Shown here: positions 23,667 through 36,585 of the stretch, one piece after another
How positions within the stretch are numbered: position 1 is the stretch's first letter
Layout of the letters: the number at the start of each line of letters is the position of its first letter
NCBI RefSeq assembly: GCF_902148855.1
Contig: NC_043964.1
Location: 6,997,602 to 7,061,601 of the forward strand
Direction: 5' to 3'
DNA: 64,000 bases
Origin: Sphaeramia orbicularis
Taxonomy: Eukaryota > Chordata > Actinopteri > Kurtiformes > Apogonidae
Position numbers and translations under genes: made by a program
Notes under the pieces: model-generated
What the model saw: the letters and a program-made list of their open reading frames with translations, nothing else
Told to the model about the DNA's origin: nothing
Databases searched by the model: none

Positions 23667-23886
23667 CGGTGTCGGTGCTGCGGGGGGGCCGAAGTGTTAC
23701 AGAGTCCCATGCTTGTCAGAGGTAATTCACGTGTTTAGCTAAGAGGAGCTGGTGGAGGGGGAGAGGGGGGAGGAAGAGCAACAGCAGCACATAGGATGAA
23801 GGGGGGAGGGGTCGGGACAGAGGAGGGAAGGGGGGGGGTTTAATGGCCTTCCAGGAGAGATGGGGGGAGAGGGCTGCAAACAGCTT

Positions 23887-26178
23887 TTAGAAGCCGTGGA
23901 CTTTGAGCTGCTCCTCCTTGGCCAAACCGACCTGGAACCGAAAAACAACAACATCCACCCGTTAAAACCACAACAAACACGTACACGGTATTTACTCCTT
24001 TTCTGATTCTATTTCACCTATGTTTTTCTTACTTAATGAGGTGACAATAAAGACTCTTTGAATCTAAAAACCACTGGATTAAACAAACACATTCAGTCGG
24101 TCACTGAACCCAAAACACTCCAAACATATTTATCTTTTTTTTTCTTTTTTTAAATCAGAAAATCATTTTTATTCTTCATAGTTTTTTATGCTGATTTATT
24201 CTATCTTTTACATATATAAGGCCTGTTTTATTTATTGGTGCCAAGCCAACTGCATCCAAATGTCATTTTTGATGTAAAATCTGGAATAAAATAATGAAGT
24301 CCATCTATATCTATATGTTAGAGTCAAGTTTCAACCTCGTATTCAGACACTGGATGTTTATGTCATGATCAATAACTGGACTCTAACTTTTGACCAACAT
24401 ATGCTGAATAATTCCAAATTCAACCTGAAACACATTAAATTAGATAATGACGTTTTCATTAAAAATCTACTTAAGGGAATGAAGTAACAGATGACTTTAA
24501 ATGCAGATATGAATATAATATTATGGATTTATTTGGGGAAAACACTGGTGTTTACTCTGACCCTAAATGACAGTTTGAATGATCATGATTCAAGTTTCCA
24601 AAGTTTTTCAGGAACACGTGGTTGTGACTTTACCTCAGTGAGGAGCTGGCAGATATTCTTGCGCTGGTCTCCCTGCAGCTGGATCACTTCACCATACTCT
24701 GGGTGCTCAATCACTGTCCCATTGCAGGCAAACTTCTGTAGGAGATAAAACAAACACAAACACAGTCAGTGTCTGTGGCTCAATAGACGGCGTTAAAGTT
24801 CCAACACTAGATGTCAGTCACCGCTTCTGTCAACTGACTGCTCCCTCACATGGACTCTAACTGATTTGAACATTTTATTGCCTCTTAAGGCTTTAAAACA
24901 CTTCCCACCTATGTGTTTGAATGTCTGTGACCTGCTGACCTGCAGGTGGCGCTCTGCCTCCTAACCTTTACTGTGAGGTCTGTTTTAGAATCCATCAGTG
25001 GATCTGTCCCTTTGTTTAGACAGTGATTGCTATCACTGTAAATGAGGGTCACAGCTCCAGGACCGTGAGTACAGATGTGACTGTTCTTTGTCTTGATCTG
25101 ATCCACTTTGTCCTTACTTCCTCTGCACTCGTTTCCCTTGGCCTCATTCCCATGTCATGCGCCTCATCTGTGTTTTAGATTCTTCTGTAAAGCTCAGACA
25201 TTAATCTGTGTCCTGATACTGATCATTCTGAGTTTCCCCCAATAAAATAACCTCCTATCCTGTTGGTCCTCTGATCTACCATCTTACCTTCTTGAAGGCC
25301 TTGACTAGCTTCTTCTTGTCATAGTCGGCGGAGATGCCCTGGACAGTGGTGAGGGTCTTCCTGCCGTTCCTCTGTTGGATTCTTATGTGGATGTAGTCCT
25401 CTGTCCCGGCTGGGAGGCGGTCATCACCCTTACTTGCATCAGCAAAGGGGTCTGACAGAGAAACAGGGAGAAAGAGTGAATTCGCAGTGATAAACACCGT
25501 GCTCCACTTATTCAAACCAATCCATCCTGCTTTTCATCCGTCCCGTGTTGACATCTGGCAGATCTCTCTGAAGGTTCGTATTTCAGACGGACTGCGCAGA
25601 CGTACGGGCTAAATATACAGCTTAGCAGCTTATTGGAGTCTGGCACCGATAGTTAGCCACTTAGCATCAGCCAGTCAACACGGGTCGGACTACAAAAACA
25701 TCAGCATTGACACAAAGAAATATACCGTTACACTTAGACACGCTAAGTCAAACACGAAATGTGGACCACAGAGAAAACCATCAGATGATTTGGACGCGGT
25801 TCCCGCATCCATCTGACGTCTTTCTTCGCCTGAACAGATGTGAAGAATAAGCTAACGCGCTGGGAACGACCGCGGCCTAATGGCGGCCGTTTGAACATTA
25901 GCAAAGGCCCGCTAGTCGGCTAACTCACAACTGTTCCGTATCTTTAACGCGTACATACAACACTACACAACAACGAAACGGAAGCTTCATTCACGAATAC
26001 ATTTCTTTACCCAACAACCGCTGTTCCACACAGTGAAATCCACACAGATAAATACTCGACGTAATGCTAAGCTAACTGTTAGCATGTGTAGCCGTCGCCC
26101 TTCCCCCACCGCGGCGTCGCTTCGGCTCGTTTTTTAAAAAGTCTTACCAAAAGATTGGAGGTTCTGGATAGTGGACAT
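23887..26178 (-). CDS. eif1: Translation initiation factor eIF1 (SUI1 family, 113 aa)
   Basis: Exons in coding order are 26148-26178, 25288-25451, 24634-24735 and 23887-23931. They join in frame to give 113 residues, the normal eIF1 length. The sequence begins MSTIQNLQSFDPFADASKGD, carries DYIHIRIQQRNGRKTLTTVQ and YDKKKLVKAFKKKFACNG, and ends LAKEEQLKVHGF. These are near-invariant SUI1 signatures. eIF1 binds the 40S subunit near the P site, keeps the scanning complex open and enforces AUG selection. The N terminus (MSTIQNLQSF) and the C terminus (KEEQLKVHGF) look like eIF1B, while FADASKGDD looks like eIF1, so which paralogue this is remains undecided. The 3'UTR probably reaches the AATAAA complement at 23424-23429. 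The CpG-rich upstream stretch has a perfect CRE. Identity of the product is certain at family level. Confidence 0.96.
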
Positions 26179-26470
26179 ACGATAAGATTTGCTTTCCTTT
26201 CGGATAATAACTTGGTTAGCGAGCGGTTCGTCGGCTAACTGTGACTACTTTTTGTCGATCTTCGGCCTTTTCAACAGGGACGACGGGACGCTGGTGTCCG
26301 GTTTTCACAGCGCTCACAAAATGGAAACGTACGAGTCCTGGACTGGAAAACAACCCTTTATGACCCCGCCCCGAAACCAACGCAAGCACGTCGATGACGT
26401 AGACATGAGACGGCATCTGTAGCCACGCCCTGATATTTCTCAACCTTACTGGAAGAGTGACGTCAATTGA
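26179..26470 (-). promoter_or_regulatory. eif1 promoter with a perfect CRE
   Basis: CpG-rich sequence directly upstream of the eif1 start, with TGACGTCA at 26458-26465 and a TGACGTAG near 26395. Typical of housekeeping promoters. Confidence 0.5.
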
Positions 26471-26879
26471 CATCATTTCGTTCAATTGGAAAATTACAAA
26501 AATATAATAAAATAATAAATGAGTAACCAAAGAAAGTAATGTATACATAAAATGTAATAAAGTACAATTACATTTTTTAAAATAGTAAATAAAGACCATA
26601 ATATGTAAATGAAACCAAATATAGGAAATAAATTTAAAAAAAAGGTGGTGGTGGAAGGCTTCACAGGAATGCACAGAAATGAACACAATTAAATAAAAGT
26701 AACTTAATACAATAAAATAAACCATAATCCAGAGAGACAAAGGCAAAAACAAAACAGAACAGCTTAATACAAAAAGAAACCAAAACTATTTTCTATATGT
26801 ATAGGGTATTTTTTTTTATCCTGTATTAAATTTTTGTAAAGAAATATGTTGTAATGCACATACAATGAATATTACTAAC

Positions 26880-27270
26880 TTATAAAGTCAACTTATTCAT
26901 TTTTCAGGCCTGTTAAGTCATTTAATGCACTACTCTTTATGTAGATTTCATACAGATTTAAGACCTTTTTAAAACTGCTTAAAACAGAATTTAATGCCCA
27001 TTTCACACCCACAGTGGCAAATATTTGCGAATTCTAGAATTTATTTCACCAAGGGCAAAGTTAGCGATAAGTGGTCCTAATTTAAGCATAAATTATCGGG
27101 TGGAATTGAGTCAACTAATGTTACCGTCTTTGCAGTTTGGACATTAAACAGACACATTTAAACACAACACAGAGAACAGGTTTATGGAAACATAAGACCT
27201 ACCACATCAAATTTAATACCTTTAGGGATGATTGTAAATTCAAGACTTTTTGGGCCCAGTGGGAACCCTG
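26880..27270. mobile_element. hAT-like element remnant, right end only
   Basis: The right end GGGCCCAGTGGGAACCCTG is the complement of the CAGGGTTCCCA-type terminus common in fish. The interior has the TTTAAGACCTTTTTAAAACTG block. The left terminus is missing. Confidence 0.5.
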
Positions 27271-27844
27271 TTTATTTCATATGATGTCAAACAGGTGAAC
27301 GTCATCAGATGTAAATTAGAAAACATCTTCAATCACATTCTTCTGAAAGACCTTAAAACACTAAAAAAAACCTTAATGTTACAGAAAAGTTGTATTAAAA
27401 CTGAATTAGAATTTCAATTCTACAAGAAATGAGTTATATTACAGCTTTATGAATAAACAAAAACACATGTAATGACCAGTATTTCATGTCCAACAGGAAC
27501 ACATTCATAAACAAATTGATTAAATCGTTTCCTTGTTGATGACGTGTTTAGAAAAGAAAAGCCATGAGACCAGACTTAGAGAAAACAGCACATCTTTAAT
27601 CAAAGTCACGTCTACCTGGACCGAACGGGGAACATTTGACTGTACTGTACACAGGTGAGCCTGTAGCGAGCTGGCGTTCACAGGTGCATTGTGGGTGAAA
27701 ACTGGATACAGGCCACGTTAACAGCTAACCAGCAACACTCAACTGCTACACAACTGCGCCTAGTGCACAAAAAAGACACACAGGCAGAGTTAGAGCCCAA
27801 AGAGACGCAAAAAAAAAAAAAAAACAACAGAAACAGATTTAAAG

Positions 27845-28654
27845 CAGGGCTGTCAAACATACGGCCCGTGGGCCAAAAAACGGTTGCCAAGGGGTCCGAT
27901 CCAGCCCCTGGAGGAAAATTACACTGAAGATATTAAGCATTTTAGTTCAGATTCCACATTCAGACCATAACAGAATAACCTGGAAATAATGTCAAAGTGT
28001 GTAAATAGTGTAAAAAAGTAAAATGACATGAAAATGTTTAAATTTACAAACTATCTTTTCACATAAAATATGAATAACCTGAACAAATATGAACCTGAAA
28101 TGTCTTAGAAGAAATAAGTCACATTTTATTGTTTAGTTGATATTTCTCAAATTTTTGTGCATGTTTTTTTCCTTGTTTATTTTGTGAATGTTTTTTTTTT
28201 TTGCTCAAATTTTTGTGAATATTTAAAATTAATTATGTTATTATTTTTCTGTTCCAGCCTATTTTAGATCCTATCAGGCTGTGAATAAAAAATGTGAATA
28301 ACCTGAACAAATATGAACCTGAAATATCTTCATATAAATCAGTGTAATTGGACCAATATCTCATCTGTCATTAAATGTAGATCCACTGTACGTTAGAATG
28401 ATCATGTGGAAACGATAAACTGAGGTAAAATATTGGTAAAATTACAGATTTTTTAAAAATAAATTTCAGGTTGTACACATTATTCAAAATTTTTAAAGGA
28501 TCGTTTGTAAATGTAATTGTACTTTTTTTCCACTCAAAGTTTGTATTTGTCATTATTTATGGGTTGTTCTGTTATTGTTTTACTGGTTCTGATCCACTTT
28601 AGATCAGATTGGACTGAATGTGGAACCTGAACATACATGAGTTTGATATCCCTC
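27845..28654. mobile_element. Family 1 hAT-like element
   Basis: Begins CAGGGCTGTCAAACATACGG and ends GTTTGATATCCCTC. The flanks ATTTAAAG and ATTTACAG agree at 7 of 8 bases. It lies downstream of srsf2, possibly inside its 3'UTR. Confidence 0.75.
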
Positions 28655-29132
28655 ATTTACAGAGATGATGGAAACAGAAAAACATTTGACTGTTTACAGA
28701 TAAATGACATGAAGACTGAGGTTTGAATGAGTTGATATAAAAAAATAACAATAATAATAATTAGCCTCAGATTGTTGCCTTTACTGTCGGTTTGTCTCCC
28801 TGGATGAAAACTCCACATTAGAACTGATTTAATGTTTAATGTGATTCAAATATCAGCTCCACCGTATGAACATGTTCAGGTTTACAGATAAAAACCAAAG
28901 GTTAAACTGAGGAGAAAAGAAGAGGATCCAATAAAAACAGACGGGTGTTGATAAAACAGGTTCAGGTTACAAAAGTCAAATTAAAGCAAAAGAACAGAAC
29001 GAAAACGAAAAACATCAGAACAGAGACCTGAACCAGAACAAGATGAGGAAGACAACAGTGACCTTTACTGAGGCTCAGGTCGGCGCCAGGATGGGACGGC
29101 GGTGGCGGCGACAGCGATGACAGCGTCCTCCG

Positions 29133-30243
29133 CCTGAAAACTGACAGAAGACACAGTTAGTCAAAGACAAACACACACAAATGTGATTTAACTGCAGATA
29201 ATGGAGTCGTATCAGTTAAAAACCTCAAGTCTCTTTTCATTGACTGTAACCCTTTAGGACCCATAGAACCACACAGAACCTCAAAGAACCACATAGAACT
29301 TCACAGAACCAGTTCACAGCTGATCCAGATTCCATCTTATAACCATTTAATTACAATTACACTGAATACTTCTGTACACGTATCTACATTCTAATACTGG
29401 AAGGTGTCAGAGCGTCTGTGTGTGTTTAAAGGTGCGGGAGACTTTCGTGACCAATTTTTCATCTAATTTGTCAAACCTCAGTTGTATCCTCAGTATCATG
29501 AATCTGTAAGTCTTTCTGTGATTACTCACCTGAATCTCTTGCGTTATGGTGAACAGTTTCTTAGTGTCATCCACTATAAACAGTCCATGTGTTTACAAAC
29601 AGAGTCGGGAGGTAACTCGGGCATCTTAGGAATTTTGTTGCAACGTGCATTGTGGGAAGCGAAGGCTCACACAGCTGCCTGAGACACGATGTGGAAACGG
29701 CAGGAGCTCCCTTCCCTCTATGCATATTCCTCCAGCCATTTCTGCGTTTCAGCAGTGTCCGCGTTGTGTTTGTTTCATCCATATAATATCATATGGTTGT
29801 ACTACCACTGCCGCTGCAGGTGGCGGCGCTAACCTCCCTTTCCCACAATGCACGTTGTGACCAAACTCCGAAGATGCCCAAATTCCCTCCCGGCTCTGTT
29901 TGTAAACACATGGACTGTTTATGGTGGATGGAACTAAGAAACTGGTCACCATAATGCAAGAGATTCATGTTGTTCATGGAGTGGGGTAAATGGGGTGGTG
30001 CAGTGCGGGCCACATGTGCCTCAGAATGGGTAAAGTGAAACTTCACAGGCGTTACCTATTCCTCTACATCTCTTGCTGTTGTGAAGCTCATTTACCTTTA
30101 CCATTTTTGGACATTTGCCCCCCCCCCCCCCCCAATTCACTTAAATGGAACAACTGCAACAATAATTTTCCCTGGAATTAATCAAGTATTCTGGTTGTGA
30201 TTCAGGTTCTGGTGGACCGTCCTCACCTCACTGATCCTCGTCT
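29133..30243 (-). other. srsf2: srsf2 3'UTR intron and downstream 3'UTR exon start
   Basis: The donor (GTGAGG) begins at 30226, about 17 nt after the stop. The acceptor TTTTCAG ends at 29134 and a GC-rich exon starts at 29133. Removing the intron would place a junction just downstream of the stop. The 3'UTR may continue to an ATTAAA complement at 27595. Confidence 0.5.
29531..29968. repeat. Fold-back element in the srsf2 3'UTR intron
   Basis: Arm 1 (29531-29665) begins TGAATCTCTTGCGTTATGGT. Arm 2 (29841-29968) is its reverse complement with scattered differences, and both carry the GTGCATTGTGGGAA word. The loop is about 175 bp. Confidence 0.8.
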
Positions 30244-32038
30244 CTATGGGGACTCTCCTCCGTTCTCTGCTGCCGACTTGGGCGGGCTTTTCGATCTGGA
30301 CCTGGACCCTCTTTTGGAGGAAGGCGTGCGACTCCTGGACCTGGACTTGGACCGTGATCTGGATCTGGAACGGGACTGGGACTTAGCCTTGGTCTTCTTG
30401 TTTCTGGGAGAACGGGACTTGGACCGGGAGTAGGATCTGGACCTGGACCTGCTGTAGCGGGACCGGCTCCGGGACCTGGACCGGCTCCTGGACCTGGACC
30501 GGCTGCGTCTGCGGTGTCTCGGGCTGGGAGAAGAACTGAACCGGTTCAGAGGATCGGTTAAGACCACATACATGTGCACGCTCAAATGTACGAAGTCAGA
30601 ACCACAAACATGAGGGTTTAACGGAACATTTGGATCCAAACGATCAAAACAATCATATGATTCCAACCGTTTATTAGAAATGATCAGATCAGATTTAATG
30701 TGTTCATTTAATCAGATGAATTTAGAACAAATGAAAGTTCTGTTGATCTGATGACTTTCATCAGTATGATTAAGTTAATTTAATGAGCGTTAAATCTGTG
30801 AACAGTTTATTAAGTCTACACGAGGCCATAAAACAGATTAATTAATTATTTGTTTCATTTAAGCCCAACTGCAGATGGAAAACTAATGTATCAGTGAAGT
30901 AAAGGATTTCATTCAGTTATTATCATTAAATTTGTGATTTGCTTAGTTCTCTTCAGGTCATGAAACTAACACTAATTTTGTATTTAATTTAAGACGAATT
31001 ACAGAATCCACAGCTCATTTGCAAAACATCTAACTTTGTTGAATAAGAGGCTGATTCAGTAATAATTCATTAATAAAGACGGATTGTTTAGTTCTTCACT
31101 GGCGTTTGAGTCCATACAACACTGACTAATCCATTATTTATTCTGTTTCATTTCAGCCGAACTGCAGAGGATGCACTGATGTTTGCAAAACATCTAATTT
31201 TGTTGACCAAGTAACAGATTGTTTTCAGTAATCAGCTCTAAATGTGTGAATTGTTTAGTTCTTCAGTGGAGTCTGGTGTCTGCATGTTTACACGGTCCAC
31301 AAAAGGCCATGAAACTCATTAAAGACACACGTTTTTTTTTTTATTTATTTAAAGCCTAAATATAAAATATACTCTGATGTTTGTAAAGCATTCATTTATT
31401 ATGTATTTATTATTTACGTGTTATTTACGCGTTTAATTAATGAGCTTAAACGTATGATCCGTTTAGGAGGCTGGTCACGTGGTTCACAAAAGGCCTTTAA
31501 ACTCACACTGAATGATTATTTGTTGTATTTAATTTACGACGAATTGCAGAGAATAAGTCAATAATCTGTAAAACTTCTCATTTCGCGCATAAATGTCGGA
31601 TTTCCGCGGATATTCGCCACTAAACGGGGAATGGTCTGGTTCTTCTATGGAGTCTGGGCTCCGGCCTGCTCACCTTCGGCTCCTCCGGCCGTACCCTCCG
31701 GACCTCCGGGTGCCCCCGCCTCCTCTCCGGCCCCCGCCGTAGTGGGAGTCCGGGGGTCTTCCGTATCGGGCCATCTGGACCCGCAGCTCCCGTCCGTCCA
31801 GCAGGGCTCCGTCCATGGCGTCCATCGCGTCCTCCGCGTCCCGCTTGTCGTGGAAGCGGACGAAGGCGAAGCCGCGGCTCTCCTTGGTGTACCGGTCCCG
31901 GGGGATGTACACGTCCCCCACCCGGCCGTACTTCTCGAACACCCGGCGTAGGGTCTCGGGCGCCGTGCGGTACGTCAGGTTGTCCACTTTCAGGGAAGTC
32001 ATGCCGTCGACGTCCGGCGGAGGCCTACCGTAACTCAT
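30244..32038 (-). CDS. srsf2: Serine/arginine-rich splicing factor 2 (SC35), 218 aa
   Basis: Exon 1 (31674-32038) encodes [20 protein letters not shown] and a full RRM, with RNP2 LKVDNL (16-21) and RNP1 RGFAFVRF (55-62), then a Gly-rich hinge. Pro95, the residue altered in human myeloid neoplasms, is conserved ([10 protein letters not shown]). Exon 2 (30244-30535) supplies the RS domain with many Arg-Ser dipeptides and ends [10 protein letters not shown] before TAG. Phase 2 joins cleanly, and 218 residues compares with 221 in human SRSF2. The nuclear protein binds exonic enhancers and recruits U1 and U2AF. A donor lies directly after the stop (CAGTGAG at 30227, then GTGAGG), and an acceptor at 29134-29140 opens a 3'UTR exon at 29133. 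This architecture matches the known SRSF2 3'UTR splicing used for autoregulation by decay. The upstream region is CpG-rich. Confidence 0.97.
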
Positions 32039-32280
32039 GGCGGCTCACGTCGGAAAAAAACACACCCGGACGACCGCTGGTTAAAGTCCGCAGACGCAGG
32101 TTCGGTGCGGTGGTGTAGAGCCGCGTTTCCGTCGAAGAACCCGGAACAAAGAACCGCCAAGAACCGCACAAAACCCGCTCAACTGCGCAGAAACCCCGCT
32201 CTACTGCGCCAAAGCGGACACACAGTTTTCTTCTTCTTCTTCTGCGGAAACTCAACTTGTGCCTTTGATCCTACGAATTA
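32039..32280 (-). promoter_or_regulatory. srsf2 promoter and 5'UTR (CpG-rich)
   Basis: GC-rich, CpG-dense sequence with CGCGTTTCCG and repeated CTGCGC words directly upstream of the srsf2 start codon. Confidence 0.55.
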
Positions 32281-32286
32281 GCATTA

Positions 32287-32300
32287 GCGCCCCCTGGTGT
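32287..32300 (+). promoter_or_regulatory. CTCF-like motif upstream of srsf2
   Basis: GCGCCCCCTGGTGT differs from the core by one base; it lies about 250 bp from the srsf2 start codon. Confidence 0.4.
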
Positions 32301-32685
32301 CCCGGTGGAATAACAGCCTGAACACACAGTCAACAGGCCCAGGACGGGTGGATGGATGAGGAGGATTCAGCTGGAGAAGGACATGAAGGGTAAGGCAGAA
32401 CATGTGAAATAAATAAACAAATAAACAAACAAACAAATAAATTAATAAATGAATAAGCCACAAAATGTGAAAAACAAGACAGAAAAAAAATCCCATAAAA
32501 GATGTAGCAAGATGAAACCTGACAGAGACCTGAGGTGCAAATCTGAGACTGGATTCATCTGGACCTGAACGTCTTGGACCCAAACCTCCAGGACCTGAAC
32601 CTCCAGGACCCGAACCATGTGGGTGGGGCTGCGGTTCACACATAGTCACTTACGCTGATGTGAAACAAAACTGAAACTGAACATA

Positions 32686-32876
32686 CACTACAAACAAAAA
32701 GTTAAGGATATTTTAAAATTTTTGGCCTATTTTTTCTAGTTGGGATTCTTGCACAGCGCTTTTTGCATTTTTGTGTGGGAACTGAATTGAAACACATTTT
32801 TTTAATGACCAGACATGTCAAAAATGACCCAAAAAATTGACAAAAAAAATAATTTCCTTAACTTTTTTTTGTAGTG
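32686..32876. mobile_element. 191-bp Tc1/mariner-type MITE with TA duplications
   Basis: CACTACAAACAAAAAGTTAA on the left is the complement of TTAACTTTTTTTTGTAGTG on the right, and TA flanks both sides (32684-32685 and 32877-32878). There is no coding capacity. It lies upstream of the srsf2 promoter. Confidence 0.8.
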
Positions 32877-33545
32877 TACTTTCAATGTCCAATTCCTGAC
32901 TTCTATTCCTCTATTCTACAGCAGATCTGATAAGAAATTTTCACACCTTCTTTCCTGTATCCACTGGACCCCCCCCCCCCCCCCCCCCCCCCCAACACCA
33001 ACACACACACATACTGCTCTATGGACCCCCCACAAATGCTGGGCCCCATGAATTTGCCCCCCCTTATCAGCGCTCCAGATAATAACCTTCCAACGTCCAA
33101 ACTGGTTTGAATTCCACCTGTAAAAACACTCGACTTGTGCTGAAAATAACATTTTATTGGTCATAAAAACAGGCAGATTCAACCTCCAGGTGCAACATTC
33201 AAGTATAAAATCACCTTCGTGGTTCACATGCACGTCCCTTATTTCATCCTTCCACTGATCGATTCGGCTTCACCTTTATTCAAACTTCAGCTTCTGTTTC
33301 AACAACAATAAATTAACCGCAGAAAATCAACATAGAATCCAATGAAAACACAAAAATACAGCATCACAGAGTCCGTTTCCCCCCCAAAACGTGGGGTCTT
33401 TAGGCCCGTTTTCAGACGTTCAGAGAAAGAAAAAGAAAACAAAACCAGCAGAATGAACCGACGTTTGGCATCAACGCACAGTTTTACATAAAAAAAAAAA
33501 AAAAAAAACTCCAACTGAAAGGAAATAGATCAATGTTGTTAAAAC

Positions 33546-34756
33546 CAGGTGAGTTCAGGTTCCACATTCAGACCAATATGATATAAAGTAAAAATAATTA
33601 TACAATAAGCTATAAATAATGACAAATACAAACTTTTATCTGTGTTTTAGTGCAAAAATAACTTAGGAGTAACTTAACATGAAATTATGAAAATATTTAC
33701 ATTTACAAACCATCTTTTCACACAGAAACGTGAATAACCTGAAAAAAACCTTAAATTTCTTTTTTTTTTTTTTAAATCAGCGTAATTGTACCAATATTCT
33801 GCCTCAGTTTATAATTAACACGTTTATTACAGATTAGATCTACAAAGGCACTAAACATTTAATAACAGAGAATATTAGTACAATTACATTCAATTTTCTT
33901 TAGAGATTTCAGGTTGTTCATATTTGTTTAGATTCTCATTTTATTGTTAAAGGAGAGTTTGTCGGTGTTTCCATGGTAACTATGGAGCCTCTGAACGTCC
34001 AAATATGGTCATATCTGATGACCATGAAAAGATGAAGAACTATATTTTACACCAATTATTTCCATGTATTGATCAGATTAGTGGATCAACAGGTATTAAA
34101 CAGTTTAGATCAGTAGATGGTTTTGGTTTTTGAGGGTTCACTGAAGAAATCCTGGATGGTATGAAACTATCAACTCTCTTCATTTTTCAACTATTTTGCT
34201 GATTTTCTCTTCACTTTTAGAATGATTTGTTCACTTTTATGCCATATTTCAAAGTTTTTTTTGGTTCTTTTTGCTTATTCTCATTTTTCATGTTTTTGTA
34301 CATTTTATCCTATGAATTATTGAGGTAAAATTATATTTTACACCAATTATTGACATGGATTGATAGGATTAGTGGTTCTAAAGTTATTAAACAGTTTAGA
34401 TCAGTAGATGGTTTTGGTCACTGGTGTACATTTGGGTCTTTAAGGGTTAATAACAGACAGAATATCAGTCCAATTACACTGATTTATATGAAGACATTTC
34501 AGATTATTCACATTTTTTTAAAGGATAGTTTAAAAAAAATAGGATGTAATTCTACTTTTTTTCACTAAAACCAGTAGAAAAATGTGAATTTGTCATTATT
34601 TATAGGTTTATAGGTTCTTATATAATTATTTTACTTCAGATCATATTGGTCTGAATGTGGAACCTGAACTAAAATCATTAATTGTTAAATTCTTCAGTGT
34701 CATTTTTACGCTTCGGGCCCGGTTCTGGCTCAGGGGCCATATGTTGGACACCCCTG
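33546..34756. mobile_element. Family 1 hAT-like element with internal foreign repeat
   Basis: The left end matches from GTTCAGGTTCCACATTCAG and the right end is GGACACCCCTG. Between about 33960 and 34450 it is interrupted by sequence of another dispersed family (see 20975-21560). It lies between srsf2 and mfsd11. Confidence 0.65.
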
Positions 34757-34984
34757 GTCTAAATCTTTTGTTCGTTGGTTTTTTACAACGTCGAGCAGCA
34801 ACAAACAGAAAAGTCAGAGAATGTAAGATGTTGTGCTGACTAAACCCAATTACAGTTTCTATGACAGAGAAAAGAAACCCAGAGATCAAAAGTCGACAAG
34901 ACGCCGAAAAATAAAGAATTCACATGAAGCTTCAGTTTCTACGACGGTGTTTTAGGGCCGTGTACGAAAATAAAAACACTGTCA

Positions 34985-36040
34985 CTACGAGAAAAAAGTT
35001 GAAAAATATTGAGATAAAACTCATAATTTAATGAGAATAAAGTTAAATACAAAAAGAGTCAGAATTTTACCAGAATAAAGTCGCAATTTTATGAGAATAA
35101 AGTCACAGTTAGAAAAAAACTCAGAATTTAACGAAAATGTCATACTTTTGTGAGATTAAAGTCATAATATTTCGAGAATAAAGCCATAATTGTACAAGGA
35201 TAAAGTCGTCATATTTCGAGAATAAAGTTGTAATATTGGGAGAATAAAGTCGTAGTTTCGAAAAAAAAAAAATCATAATTTAACGAAAATGTTGTACGTT
35301 TATGAGATTAAAGTCGTCATATTTCGAGATTAAAGCCATAATACTATGAGAAAAACGTCTTAATTTAAAAACAGGTGGAAAAATATCATAATTTAGGAGA
35401 ACAAAGTCGTAATATGAGAATAAAGTCGTAATTTAAAAAAAAAAAAAATCATAATTTAACAAAAATGTCATACTTTTATGAGATTAATGTTGTTATATTT
35501 CGAGAATAAAGCCATAATATTACAAGAATAATGTAATTCAAAAACAGGCGGGAAAAAAATCCTAATTTCCCAGAATAAAGTTGTACTCACTAGTCACATA
35601 ATGTAGAATTTGGAACATTTTGTGAGGTTCTACTTTCTTTTGGGGTTTACACACAAAGGCCAAATACTGAGCCTATTAGCCCCACCCACTAAATACTGAG
35701 CCTATTAGCCCCGCCCACCATCAACACATTAGCATTAGTCGTCCACTGGAACAGAAGTGAAAGTTGCTGCTTTGCTTGTTGCGTTCGCTGTAACTGGAAA
35801 CTCTGTCATCAACAAGGATTAAGGGTTACAATTTATAAATTATGACTTCTTAATTGCACTATTGTGAAATTATTCTTGAAATATTACAGCTTTAATCTCA
35901 TAAAAGTACAACATTATTTTCGTTAAGTTATTTTATTTTTTTAAACTATGACTTCATTCTCATACAATTATGACTCTTTTTGTATTTGCTTTATTCTCTT
36001 AAAATTCCGGGTTTTTTCTCGATATTTTACGACTTTATTC
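34985..36040. repeat. Degenerate GAATAAAGTCGTAAT minisatellite, inverted halves
   Basis: 34985-35600 repeats GAGAATAAAGTCGTAAT-like units of about 20-40 bp. 35840-36040 repeats the complement (TTATGACTTTATTCTC-like). A unique 240-bp centre with two CTATTAGCCCC.CCCAC units separates them. Confidence 0.65.
35600..35840. other. Unique centre of the inverted minisatellite
   Basis: Holds two direct units of AAATACTGAGCCTATTAGCC about 36 bp apart. No coding signal. Confidence 0.5.
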
Positions 36041-36518
36041 TTGCAGTGACAGTGTTTTTATTTTCTTATATAATCCCTAAAACATCGTCGTTAGTTTCCC
36101 TTTAAAGGCCGTCAACGCGGTGGTTTCAGATCCGAGAATACGTGTAGAATACAACCTGAGGTTTACGATTATCTGGTCAGTTTTTCCATCTGATGTGTCG
36201 TGTGTTTCTATAAATGTGTTAAATGTACGTTTTTTGTTGTGTTTTTTTGTCGTCATTTACACAACAGTCAAGTTTTCATCCAAATGAATCTGGGTCAATG
36301 TTCATATTCATATAAAACTGCATTTGTGTGAATATTTAGAGCAGGTTGGACGTAAAAACCTGAGTCTGGATCAAACCTGGTCTTCATTAGTTCCATCAAC
36401 GTTTGCATCAAATGCGACGTTTGTGTTTCGTTTTTGTCATAATCGTCGTTTATCAAACATTTCTACACATGAAAATCCAAAAAACAGCTTTACATTCACC
36501 TGTTCATGTGAAAAGGAA

Positions 36519-36547
36519 TAATAATAACAAAAAATATAATAATAATA

Positions 36548-36582
<35 letters not shown>

Positions 36583-36585
36583 CGT
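36519..36585. repeat. (AAT)n microsatellite
   Basis: AATAATAAT trinucleotides with minor interruptions. Confidence 0.95.

Noticed and set aside
26216-26752. 178-residue minus-strand frame upstream of eif1
   Set aside because: AT-rich translation with no family resemblance, crossing the eif1 promoter.
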